Positions 37,232 to 45,506 of a stretch of 64,000 bases of DNA are shown here, piece after piece. The number at the start of each line of letters is the position of its first letter. Position 1 is the first letter of the stretch. The position numbers and the translations under genes were made by a program. Under the pieces are notes generated by a model. It worked only from the letters and a program-made list of their open reading frames with translations. It was not told the DNA's origin and did not search any database. The DNA comes from Gynuella sunshinyii YC6258 (GTDB lineage Bacteria; Pseudomonadota; Gammaproteobacteria; Pseudomonadales; Natronospirillaceae): assembly GCF_000940805.1 (NCBI RefSeq), contig NZ_CP007142.1, positions 968,593 to 1,032,592 of the forward strand, given 5' to 3'.

Positions 37232-38218
37232 TCATTCAGGCAGGATGCAGAGCTGCTCTGGTGTTGTATTGATATCCAACGTTGATCTACGGGGACCGCG
37301 ATTGATATGGAGTTGTAATACATCGGGCCTGGAGTAGTGTCCTGCGACATCAAATAGTGCTTTAAACGGTGTTATTGCTTCCAGTGAAATATCGACCTGT
37401 AAAATGTTGTCTTCGTTGTCGCGCAACTTCTCTATTACTTCTCCATCAGGGCCGATTACGCAGCTTCCTCCCTCCCCTGGTGCAAATTTCCAACCATCGA
37501 CAAGTGTATGATACTCGTCTGGAAGGTCTGATCGCTGTAACAGACTTGCGGATGCGATGACAAAGCACCGACCCTGAATGGCGAATGCCCTGGCCATGGC
37601 CAGTCCCTTCGCTGGATGACTATCAGAAATAAAGTCTGGAAATGGCCAGGCAGAAATGTGAATCTGAGTGCCTTGGGACATCAATGCATATGACGGCAAT
37701 ACCATATTATGCTCTCCACATGAAAGGCCACTGATACGACCGTAGGGTCGCTCGAAGGCTGTAAGCCCTACTCCATCACCATCTCCCCATACCATCCGTT
37801 CTTCGAATGTTGGTTTGAGCTTACGATGTCGGCCGATAATTTTTCCATCGTGGCTGATATAAAGCAGAGTGCAATAAATCGTACCTTTGGTTTGTCCATC
37901 AAGTTCAGCGATACCAATCACCACATCCGTGGAAGCATCTTTGGCTGCTTTGCAGATTTTATCTGTTGTCTTGCTTGGTACTTCCACGGCATTTTCCAGG
38001 TACATTTTCATAGAATTTTGCCATATGCTGGAAAATGGTGGTGCATGGGTGAAAAATGGATAACCTGGTAACCAGGATTCTCCAAATACGACAATTTTCG
38101 CGCCTTTTTTTCCTGATTCCCGTATCAGTCGACAGGCTTTCTCTGTGGAAGCATTTTTATCGAAGTAAACAGGTGCCGTTTGCACAACAGCGACACTTAG
38201 TGTGTGTCTATCACTCAT
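37232..38218 (-). CDS. Nitrilase-family hydrolase of the deazapurine cluster
   Basis: The 328-residue protein has the complete nitrilase triad: Glu47 (FGESWLPGYP), Lys133 (HRKLKPTFEER) and Cys167 (GLSCGEHNM). Branch-1 nitrilases convert nitriles to carboxylic acids, and some give amides. In this operon the obvious substrate is a 7-cyano-7-deazapurine, either toyocamycin or its nucleotide; Streptomyces toy clusters use a three-subunit nitrile hydratase (ToyJKL) at this step to form sangivamycin. A carboxylate product is therefore inferred. The protein is cytoplasmic. It is the last gene of the operon, 72 bp after queD, with ribosome site GAGG 9 bases before ATG. Confidence 0.88.
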   Translation of the reverse strand: MSDRHTLSVAVVQTAPVYFDKNASTEKACRLIRESGKKGAKIVVFGESWLPGYPFFTHAPPFSSIWQNSMKMYLENAVEVPSKTTDKICKAAKDASTDVVIGIAELDGQTKGTIYCTLLYISHDGKIIGRHRKLKPTFEERMVWGDGDGVGLTAFERPYGRISGLSCGEHNMVLPSYALMSQGTQIHISAWPFPDFISDSHPAKGLAMARAFAIQGRCFVIASASLLQRSDLPDEYHTLVDGWKFAPGEGGSCVIGPDGEVIEKLRDNEDNILQVDISLEAITPFKALFDVAGHYSRPDVLQLHINRGPRRSTLDINTTPEQLCILPE

Positions 38219-38290
38219 GTGAAAAACCTCGGTGTTAGTGAAATTGATGAAATTTTCTGTCCGGATCAGTTAAAAAATCTATTTGTTGCG

Positions 38291-38890
38291 TCAGGCTGAT
38301 CTGTAATAGGTTGAGCGGGATTTAGGCGTTTCAAACCAATCTACCTGTGAGACTTTTATACCGAGTTTTTCCATCCGGACGGTAGCAATATCAAATATCC
38401 ACTTGCTTAAGTTTTCTGAAGTTGGCACAAAATCCACAATCACAAAACTTTGATAAAACTCTTGCTCCAGAGGTGAATCCAGAGTATCGGTATTGAGACG
38501 ACAGGCGACAATATCGTTGCTGCCGGGTATGGTGATGTTTTGAAAAGACAGCTGGTGGTCATCCACTGTTACGAATGACTGGCTAGTGCTGCTTATCGGA
38601 TGTGCGGTATTCATAATCTTCTGAAAATTCGGGTCATGACGATCAATAATAAATTTGTGATCCAATGAGTCATCCAGAAAAGTTTTGAGCCATCCCAGGT
38701 GTTTAAAATCAGTAACCATTCCCTTGGTCAGGTTTTCACCTTCAAGGAAAATATGTACCAGTCCTTCATGGCCGTGCAAATGTCTGCATTTGCATTGATC
38801 GTCAAAGTTCTCGCAATATTCGGAGTGAAGCTCCTGGCTCCAGACTCTATGTCCGTAGCAAAGCGAAAACTGTTTATCTATTCTCCACAT
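38291..38890 (-). CDS. queD: 6-carboxytetrahydropterin synthase (QueD/ToyB-like)
   Basis: From the ATG at 38890 (AGAAGG site upstream) the product has 199 residues; the open frame runs to 38971 but that would overlap queE. Zinc ligands are His14 (CYGHRVW) and His39/His41 in CRHLHGHEG, with catalytic Cys35. Later family elements MVTDFKHL, SLDHKFI, VPTSENLSKWI and ETPKS are present. It converts dihydroneopterin triphosphate to 6-carboxytetrahydropterin, second step from GTP to preQ0. E. coli QueD has about 120 residues; an insert of roughly 60 residues lies between LDHKFI and PTSENL. Equivalent to ToyB by position and family. Confidence 0.92.
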   Translation of the reverse strand: MWRIDKQFSLCYGHRVWSQELHSEYCENFDDQCKCRHLHGHEGLVHIFLEGENLTKGMVTDFKHLGWLKTFLDDSLDHKFIIDRHDPNFQKIMNTAHPISSTSQSFVTVDDHQLSFQNITIPGSNDIVACRLNTDTLDSPLEQEFYQSFVIVDFVPTSENLSKWIFDIATVRMEKLGIKVSQVDWFETPKSRSTYYRSA

Positions 38891-38909
38891 ATGTTTTCCT
38901 TCTGTTCGG

Positions 38910-39782
38910 TTATTTGCCGATGGCATTTTCGAAGACAGTATTTTGAATTCTATGACAGTAAATGAATCCATATTCCAGGCATTTCATTGCGACATCCTGC
39001 ATAACTTTTTTTTGCTGCTGTTCAGTACACGCCATAGGCATAATGTAGACTTCTACGTTGCGGGGAATGCCCGCACGGTAATATTGTTCCATAACGTACT
39101 GGACTTCCTGAAAGTCATCATCATTACGGCAGACAAATTTGAAATACTGAATGCAGCGATCCTGAGTTACTCGTCGTTGCATTAACGCGATTTCGGGCCT
39201 GATTGCTTTGTCAAAAGGTTCTCCGCTTGCTTTGAGTTTGGGGCTGTTTGACCAGGTAATACGGCCTTTTCGATTCAGGGCCCAGTCATCCAGTGCCGTG
39301 ATAAACGTTTCAGACAAGGGAACACTGCAATTAGTTTCAATCAGTACATGCTTTACCTGATTAAATTCCGGTGTCGATAACAGGTGAGGAATGGTTTTGG
39401 CATGTAAGGTGGGCTCGCCACCTGTGAGGCTTAATATCACTTCCTGGCCGGTGTTGGATTTCCAACCATAAGAAGGAAGTACTTTGGTAACTTCTGCCGC
39501 CAGAACATGCTCATCACCCTGATGCCAGAGATGCCGGAAATCTTTGTGCCAGGAATAGATGCTGTCACAACCAATTGAGATTTCCGGTATTTCTGAAATA
39601 GTGTTGATGTGCTGCGGAGAAAATCCCAGCGCACGTTCGGAGGCAGGCTCAATATTGTCTGGATTGTTAAAGCCTTTGCAGGAAAAATTGCAACGGGTAA
39701 AACGGATATAGACGGTTGGGTGGCCAGACCATTTGGCCTCGCCCTCAATCGATAAAAAAATCTCAGACCATTGGTATTTCAT
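38910..39782 (-). CDS. queE: 7-carboxy-7-deazaguanine synthase (radical SAM, QueE/ToyC-like)
   Basis: From ATG 39782 the 290-residue protein opens with KYQWSEIFLSIEGEAKWSG, typical of QueE (ATG 39791 is three codons upstream). It contracts the 6-carboxytetrahydropterin ring to carboxydeazaguanine using a 4Fe-4S cluster and S-adenosylmethionine. The cluster cysteines are unusual: Cys31 and Cys35 in RCNFSCKGF, but the third ligand is most likely Cys72 in GCDSIYSW, giving CX3CX36C in place of CX3CX2C. SLTGGEPTLH is the SAM-binding GGE motif. queD starts 20 bp downstream; folE stops 26 bp upstream. Confidence 0.92.
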   Translation of the reverse strand: MKYQWSEIFLSIEGEAKWSGHPTVYIRFTRCNFSCKGFNNPDNIEPASERALGFSPQHINTISEIPEISIGCDSIYSWHKDFRHLWHQGDEHVLAAEVTKVLPSYGWKSNTGQEVILSLTGGEPTLHAKTIPHLLSTPEFNQVKHVLIETNCSVPLSETFITALDDWALNRKGRITWSNSPKLKASGEPFDKAIRPEIALMQRRVTQDRCIQYFKFVCRNDDDFQEVQYVMEQYYRAGIPRNVEVYIMPMACTEQQQKKVMQDVAMKCLEYGFIYCHRIQNTVFENAIGK

Positions 39783-39808
39783 ACAAATCATGCCTGCCGG
39801 TTTTATAG

Positions 39809-40426
39809 TTAGCTGACGCTGCTGTTAAAAAATTTAAACAGTGTCTCGTTGCACTTCTGATCGTCTTTCAGTTCACCTCTGGCAACGGTGGTCAGTGTTT
39901 TTGAACCAATTTTCTGAACGCCACGCATGGACATGCACATGTGTGCTGCTTCGATAGAAACGATAACCCCCTTGGGTTCCAGGATGTCCTCAATGGCATC
40001 TGCAATCTGTTCATTTAACTGCTCCTGAATCTGTAAGCGTCTGGCAAATACTTCGACGACACGGGCGAATTTTGACAGGCCCAGTACTTTACCGCTCGGG
40101 ATGTAAGCAATATGAACTTTTCCGTGAAATGGCAGTATGTGGTGTTCACACATGCTGAAAAAATCGATGTCTTTTACCACCACTACTCCAGTGGCCGTGG
40201 AACTGAAGAGAGCGCCATTTATTACTTCTTTTATGTCGGCTTTATAACCTTGAGTGAGATACATCATGGCTTTGGCATAGCGCTTCGGGGTATCCAGAAG
40301 CCCTTCGCGTTCAACATTCTCCCCAAGATTGTTTAGCATGCACTTGCAAGCGTCTTCGATGCTCGCCTGGCTTGTATGATGATTCTCGTTAGTTTCCGCA
40401 CGGCTAATATAGTTGGTATTTGTCAT
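39809..40426 (-). CDS. folE: GTP cyclohydrolase I (FolE/ToyD-like)
   Basis: A 205-residue enzyme that turns GTP into dihydroneopterin triphosphate, the first step to preQ0. Zinc ligands Cys93 and His96 ([11 protein letters not shown]) and Cys164 (AHMCMSMRG) are all present, with catalytic His162. This is the type IA family. Its place inside the deazapurine operon suggests a dedicated copy, so that the product does not draw on folate synthesis; that is an inference. AGGAA lies 9 bases before ATG. Confidence 0.94.
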   Translation of the reverse strand: MTNTNYISRAETNENHHTSQASIEDACKCMLNNLGENVEREGLLDTPKRYAKAMMYLTQGYKADIKEVINGALFSSTATGVVVVKDIDFFSMCEHHILPFHGKVHIAYIPSGKVLGLSKFARVVEVFARRLQIQEQLNEQIADAIEDILEPKGVIVSIEAAHMCMSMRGVQKIGSKTLTTVARGELKDDQKCNETLFKFFNSSVS

Positions 40427-40468
40427 TATAATATTCCTGATACGTGTTGCTTGGCTGTTTAGGTTTTT

Positions 40469-41623
40469 TTATTGAATATTCCGATAGATACCATCTTTGT
40501 AATCGGACTTTTGGTATGTATTGAAATGACGATCATAAATGTGTGGCTTGCTTTCCTGATATCCGGAAGGGGTTATTTCTATAAACTCTGCCTGGCTATG
40601 AAACTCAGACAGATTACGGGCACCAGAATAACTGAGGGCAGACCTTAGGGCGGCAGAAGCTTCATCTATCAAAGGCGTAACATCTCCGATATATGGTGTG
40701 ACCATCTCAATGCCTTCAGAAGCGTAGTTGTCCGGTTTTTTCTTGTCTGCCTGAACATTGGATTTTACTTCGCGATAGTGCTTCATACCCAAAGTGGAAA
40801 AGCCGTCAGATACCTTGAATTTCTGTCCATCTTTTTCGACTAGCGAGGCTGCGCTTTCTGTGGTTCCGGCCAGCATTCCACCCAACATGACAGTATCCGC
40901 GCCAGCTGCAATCGCTTTTGCAATATCGCCCCAGGTCTTGATGCCGCCGTCTGCAATTGTCGGGATACCATAAGGTCTTGCTGCAGTGGCACACTCGTGG
41001 ATAGCCGTGACCTGAGGAACACCGGCACCGGTTACGATTCTGGTTGTGCATACTGATCCTGGGCCGATTCCAACTTTAATAGCGTCAGCACCGGCTTCGA
41101 TCAATTCCCTGGTAGCGTCTGCAGTTGCGACGTTACCGGCAATAAACCGTATATCTGGAAAACGTTGTTTGAGTTCCCTGAGAACGTCAATGGCCTGTTG
41201 GGAGTGACCGTGAGCGACATCAATGACCAGAATGTCTGCTCCCGCTTCCACCAGACTGACGGATCTTTCCGCGTAATCATGATTGGTGCCGATAGCGGCA
41301 GCCACCAGAAGCCTGCCGTTTCGATCCCGCAAGGCATTCTCGGTATTCGCGATTTTGCTGTTCTTGACTTTACGAATTTCGTCACTTTGATATGAAATTG
41401 AACACATGCGATGAATAACACCAAGGCCGCCAGCAGCGGCCATGGCAATCGCCATAGCACTTTCCGTACACCAAGTGGTATTGGCAGATAGAATTGGGGT
41501 GTTAACCGTTATATCGCGAACCAGCATAGACTTTATACTGACTTCAGTTCTTGATGTTACATGAGTTTTTTTGGGAACGAGCAATACGTCGTCAAACGCA
41601 AAACCCTTTCTGGTTGGAATCAT
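40469..41623 (-). CDS. GMP reductase/IMP dehydrogenase-family enzyme lacking CBS domains (ToyE-like)
   Basis: The 384-residue protein is a TIM-barrel enzyme of the IMPDH/GMPR family. The catalytic loop [11 protein letters not shown] (Cys192), TGAGVPQ and IPTIADGGI are intact. Residues about 80-108 bridge directly where IMPDH carries its CBS pair, so the regulatory domains are absent. Short length fits a reductase. In the toy pathway ToyE is proposed to remove the 2-amino group of the preQ0 nucleotide, converting a guanine-type to an inosine-type base. That role is likely here because purA- and purB-like genes follow. Strong ribosome site GGAGAAGGA before ATG 41623. IMP dehydrogenase-like action cannot be excluded. 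Confidence 0.88.
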   Translation of the reverse strand: MIPTRKGFAFDDVLLVPKKTHVTSRTEVSIKSMLVRDITVNTPILSANTTWCTESAMAIAMAAAGGLGVIHRMCSISYQSDEIRKVKNSKIANTENALRDRNGRLLVAAAIGTNHDYAERSVSLVEAGADILVIDVAHGHSQQAIDVLRELKQRFPDIRFIAGNVATADATRELIEAGADAIKVGIGPGSVCTTRIVTGAGVPQVTAIHECATAARPYGIPTIADGGIKTWGDIAKAIAAGADTVMLGGMLAGTTESAASLVEKDGQKFKVSDGFSTLGMKHYREVKSNVQADKKKPDNYASEGIEMVTPYIGDVTPLIDEASAALRSALSYSGARNLSEFHSQAEFIEITPSGYQESKPHIYDRHFNTYQKSDYKDGIYRNIQ

Positions 41624-41729
41624 CTTATCCTTCTCCCGATATTACGTGAGCTAATATTTATTTTGTTTTAACTGATATTTATATATGAGTCTTACATGGT
41701 TTTTAAAAAATTATTATTTTTACTGTCGA

Positions 41730-42410
41730 TCAGATAAATTTTAATATTTCTGAGAATCGATCAATTGTATAAGTAGCATTTTTTTTGAGTTGTTCATGAG
41801 CTTGATAAGCAAAAGAAACAGAGACTTCTTTTGCTATTTGTACATCGTTTTTTCCATCACCGATAAAAGCACATTCTGTGAGTGAGAGTTTATATTCTCT
41901 GGATAGTAATTTTACGTAATCAACTTTGCCTTCGAAGTCGGATGGGAAAATGTTCCAATGAGATGGCTTTCCTTGTTCGTCCCAAAATATTTCCACAGCA
42001 GAGCATGCATGGTTTATCTTTAAGTCTACCTGGGCTCTTTTGGTTTGATGGGCAAAACCGCCGGAAATGATTGCGGTTTTGATACCACGCCGATGTACTT
42101 CGGAGATAGTCTCTTTTACCTCCGGGTTATAATCGATGCTGTACATGATTTCTTGAAAAAGCTCTTTGGTGAGACCGTGCCTGGCAAGATTGCGAACACT
42201 TTCATCACACCATTCCAGGTAGCTTTTATATACACCATTCTCCCATTTCTCGATGGTCTTTTCGTTGTCGCTGATAGCATTCTCACCCAACTCTTTCATT
42301 AATCTCGACCACAGACTATTGTGATCGCTGATCTCTCCATCAGACATCCTGACGTGCTGTTTGGCATATATTGTTCCTTCCATATCCAGAAAGAGCAGTT
42401 TTATTGACAT
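41730..42410 (-). CDS. HAD-superfamily phosphatase (ToyF-like)
   Basis: The 226-residue protein resembles phosphoserine-phosphatase-type HAD enzymes. Motif I is D9-M-E11-G-T13: nucleophile Asp kept, but the second acidic residue is Glu, as in MtnC-like enzymes. Motif II is AIISGG, the lysine lies near KVDYVKLL, and motif IV is FIGDGKNDV. In the cluster it probably removes the 5'-phosphate from the finished 7-deazaadenosine nucleotide, which would keep the free nucleoside as the released form. It sits between the phosphoribosyltransferase and GMP-reductase-like genes. An AT-rich 106-bp gap follows. Confidence 0.85.
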   Translation of the reverse strand: MSIKLLFLDMEGTIYAKQHVRMSDGEISDHNSLWSRLMKELGENAISDNEKTIEKWENGVYKSYLEWCDESVRNLARHGLTKELFQEIMYSIDYNPEVKETISEVHRRGIKTAIISGGFAHQTKRAQVDLKINHACSAVEIFWDEQGKPSHWNIFPSDFEGKVDYVKLLSREYKLSLTECAFIGDGKNDVQIAKEVSVSFAYQAHEQLKKNATYTIDRFSEILKFI

Positions 42411-42437
42411 ATGAAATTCCCGTTAAATGTTTGAGTG

Positions 42438-42959
42438 TTAAGCGATAGTGGTAACAGGAGTCTGTTCATTTTCATTTAACAGTTCCCATGGAAACACAAC
42501 CCAGTCATCAACTTCAGTTGCGAAATAGTCAGGATCTTTCCTGCAACCTTTGTTTTTGACAATAACGCAGGTCGTGACAGATGCTGCGCCAAGTTCTATA
42601 AGATATTCTGCGGCGGATTTCAGTGTGCCACCGTCTCCGGCGATATCATCAGCAATGATGACAGACTTGTTATTGACGATATCTGCAGATAAACCCCATT
42701 TAAAAAAAGGCTGACCTCGCTGACTGTATTTGGTTTCAGAAGTGTTCCTGAAGATTCCGATGCAGTAGCACTCTTTTGTATCCAGGGTATGGGCGAGACA
42801 CTGTGCCAATATTAATCCACCCCTGGATATTCCAATCACTACTTCAGGTAGATCATCACGCTTGCCTACTTGCTCGGAGAGGTATTGTATTTTCTCTCCC
42901 AAGGCTGACCAGCTGATTTTCAAAAGCTGTTGTCTCTTCCAGATTGGTTCTGGTTTCAT
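42438..42959 (-). CDS. Phosphoribosyltransferase (ToyH-like)
   Basis: From ATG 42959 (AAGG 7 bases upstream) the product has 173 residues; the open frame runs to 43016 but overlaps purA. It is a type I phosphoribosyltransferase: GISRGGLILAQ is the PPi loop and VIIADDIAGDGGT at 100-112 is the PRPP-binding motif. The best-fit job is to join preQ0 to ribose 5-phosphate from PRPP. The sequence is closest in style to guanine/hypoxanthine transferases. It starts 11 bp after the purA-like stop. Confidence 0.87.
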   Translation of the reverse strand: MKPEPIWKRQQLLKISWSALGEKIQYLSEQVGKRDDLPEVVIGISRGGLILAQCLAHTLDTKECYCIGIFRNTSETKYSQRGQPFFKWGLSADIVNNKSVIIADDIAGDGGTLKSAAEYLIELGAASVTTCVIVKNKGCRKDPDYFATEVDDWVVFPWELLNENEQTPVTTIA

Positions 42960-42969
42960 ATGTCTTACC

Positions 42970-43962
42970 TTATTGTGTTCGATCGATAATGTCAGTGGTT
43001 TTGGGGCCAGTGCCAATGAGCGTCACAGGGATATTTGTGATCGATTCCAGCTGGTCGATGAAAGATCTTGCTTCACGATTAAGTTGCTCAAATGTTTTTC
43101 CGGTGCAGTCTGGATCGATACGATCCATAAAGCAAAGAGCGATCTGAGTGGCGGAATTTATACGTGCTGCCTGAAGAGCCGCATCCATATCGAAGCGTCC
43201 CACGCGTCGTTTTCTACCTGTCACCGTTCCGAATTCCTGGATGTTATGTTCGTTATCGTTCAGCTCATGAGGAAATGGTCCATGACCTACTCTGGTTGGA
43301 AAGGTTTTGAATACCAATACCACATCGTTAATCCGAGTCGGCCCGACACCAACATCTGCAGCAAAAGTACTGGCGGTTGAATCTTTGCTCACAGTATATG
43401 GGTAGGTTCCGTATAAGACAGACAACTGGAACCCGTTTGTTCCTTCGATGTGAACACAGAGATCACGTTCAAGAGCTGCGTTGACCTCTGTTGCAACATC
43501 AATCGCCAAAGGTTGTAAAGCGTCAACCTGTGCAACCATCTTGGCAGTTCGTAACGCTCTGTCCATCAAACAGGGACCATGGCCACTGCCTGTACTTTGG
43601 ATGACCTTAGTAAGGTGATCCTGTTGGGTATCCTGTTCGATGTGCTTCTGTTCGATCACGGTGGCACGACCATCAACTCTTAATCGACCATTAAGAGAGT
43701 ATTTTTCAACTTCGCCCAATAAGACTTCAGGATTAATAAGCGCGCCCGCACCTATCAGTAGTTTTGCATCGCAGTTCATAAAACCGCTGGGAATCTGCCT
43801 TAATTTATAAGTGTTTCCATTGTGTTCTACCGTATGGCCCGCACCAGGACCAAGTCCTGCGCGGCATAGTATATTTGGTTGATCTCTGAGAGCCAGGTAA
43901 CTGGCAATCTTGCCCTTACCCTCATCACCCCATTGCCCACCTGATATGATTGTGCATGGCAT
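42970..43962 (-). CDS. purA: Short adenylosuccinate synthetase homologue (ToyG-like)
   Basis: The 330-residue protein is about 100 residues shorter than E. coli PurA and closer in size to archaeal forms. The GTP loop reads GGQWGDEGKGK, with catalytic Asp13 in the same position as E. coli; catalytic His43 is in AGHTVEHNG. Phage PurZ enzymes that act on dGMP carry Ser in place of this Asp, so Asp13 argues for an inosine-like substrate. It would add aspartate to C6 of the deaminated 7-cyano-7-deazapurine nucleotide. RBS AAAGGA 8 bases before ATG. A separate housekeeping purA elsewhere is assumed, not seen. Confidence 0.9.
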   Translation of the reverse strand: MPCTIISGGQWGDEGKGKIASYLALRDQPNILCRAGLGPGAGHTVEHNGNTYKLRQIPSGFMNCDAKLLIGAGALINPEVLLGEVEKYSLNGRLRVDGRATVIEQKHIEQDTQQDHLTKVIQSTGSGHGPCLMDRALRTAKMVAQVDALQPLAIDVATEVNAALERDLCVHIEGTNGFQLSVLYGTYPYTVSKDSTASTFAADVGVGPTRINDVVLVFKTFPTRVGHGPFPHELNDNEHNIQEFGTVTGRKRRVGRFDMDAALQAARINSATQIALCFMDRIDPDCTGKTFEQLNREARSFIDQLESITNIPVTLIGTGPKTTDIIDRTQ

Positions 43963-44099
43963 AATTTTTTCCTTTAAATACTATTTATATATATGTCATT
44001 AATAACCAATTAAGAAACTATATTGATTTTTCAACTGGGTTATTTGACGTAAACGGTTTTCTAAAACCACACAATTCGTGTTGATCTGTGAGTTTTTCG

Positions 44100-45452
44100 T
44101 TAGCCGTTTTTTATTTCGTTCAAAACATTTTGTGCCACTAAAATTGCTTTTTCTGCGCAGTGGCCAATGTAGTTCTTAGGCTTTAATAGCTCTTCAATGA
44201 TCGAAATTGATAACGTATTGGTTATTAGTAAGTTATTTTTAACGAGCATTTCGAACTCATCGCTATCTTGGAGGTGAGAAAGAGACCTCAGCTCATGGTA
44301 GGCAACTTGCCGGTCAACACCGTGCTTTATTAATTCAAGCATAACCGCCTCTGCCATATATTTCTGACCGAACTCACGTAGATTTCGTTCGATACTGTCT
44401 CTGTTGATACTAATATCTTTAAAGATAGTGACGGCTTTTTGTAGGATCTCTTCCAGTAACAGGCATGCCTGTGGAATGATAAATCGTTCATTGGCTGAAT
44501 TTGCAAGATCACGCTCATGCCAGCTGACCATGTTTTCCATCGCCGGGATGACCATGCCTCTGAGTAATCTCGCCAAGCTGCAAATATTTTCGCAGAGTAC
44601 AGGATTTCGTTTGTGCGGCATGGTAGAACTACCAATTTGGTGTGCCAGTCCGAATGGTTCGCGCAGCTCATCAATCTCGGTTCTCTGGAGATTTCTGATT
44701 TCTGTGGCGATATTATCCAGAGAACTGGCAAGCAGTGCTGAGAAACAAATAAATTCCGCAATTCGGTCTCTGTGAACTATCTGAGTGGAGATATTACCGG
44801 CGGTGATACCGAGCCTTTGCATGACCCTGCTTTCAATACTTATATCATCAGTCTCAATAGCTGCCGAAGCGCCAACCGCGCCTGCCAACTTACCAACAAA
44901 TAATCTACTTTTGATTTGCCTAAAACGAATCAGGTGTCTGCTCAGTTCATCAGCCCAATTGGCAAATTTAAACCCAAGTGTAATAGGTAATGCCTGTTGA
45001 CCATGAGTACGACCTATCATGATCAAGTCTTGATGTTCGAATGCATGATTGCATGCTAATTCGCATAACTCGGTGAGCAGTCTTTCAAGCAACGTGCTGG
45101 CTTTCTTAAGTTGTATCGCAGTGGTGGTATCAAGGATGTCACTACTGGTTGCTCCAAAATGAACATATTTTCCAGCTTCACCACAGAGAGAGGAAAAATG
45201 TTTTATTACGGCTGCCACTTCATGGCGAGTGGAAGACTCAATATCGCTGATAGCTTTCAGGTCCGGGTCGTAATGCTCCGCCTTTTGAATGATGATATCA
45301 ACATCATGCCTGGCAATTTCCCCTGCCTCGAACAGTGCAATCACGAGTTCTTTTTCGATTTCAATATAGGTTTGGTATTTAAACTTTTTACTAAACAGTC
45401 GTCTCATCTCCAGACTGCCATAGCGACCTTCATCTATCGGGTTTATATTCAT
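44100..45452 (-). CDS. purB: Adenylosuccinate lyase homologue (ToyI-like)
   Basis: The 450-residue fumarase/aspartase-superfamily enzyme has the signature GSSTMPHKRNP at 274-284 and the general-acid/base His150 in GRTHGQQ. HFGATSSDILDTT is the third conserved stretch. It would release fumarate from the succinyl-amino intermediate made by the PurA-like enzyme, leaving an amino group at C6. It lies 137 bp upstream of the purA-like gene and 54 bp downstream of queC. Length is normal for PurB. Confidence 0.92.
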   Translation of the reverse strand: MNINPIDEGRYGSLEMRRLFSKKFKYQTYIEIEKELVIALFEAGEIARHDVDIIIQKAEHYDPDLKAISDIESSTRHEVAAVIKHFSSLCGEAGKYVHFGATSSDILDTTTAIQLKKASTLLERLLTELCELACNHAFEHQDLIMIGRTHGQQALPITLGFKFANWADELSRHLIRFRQIKSRLFVGKLAGAVGASAAIETDDISIESRVMQRLGITAGNISTQIVHRDRIAEFICFSALLASSLDNIATEIRNLQRTEIDELREPFGLAHQIGSSTMPHKRNPVLCENICSLARLLRGMVIPAMENMVSWHERDLANSANERFIIPQACLLLEEILQKAVTIFKDISINRDSIERNLREFGQKYMAEAVMLELIKHGVDRQVAYHELRSLSHLQDSDEFEMLVKNNLLITNTLSISIIEELLKPKNYIGHCAEKAILVAQNVLNEIKNG

Positions 45453-45506
45453 TAGAGCACCTGAAGCATGGGTGTATTTGGTTGATGTTGATTGTCAGTT
45501 TTTATC

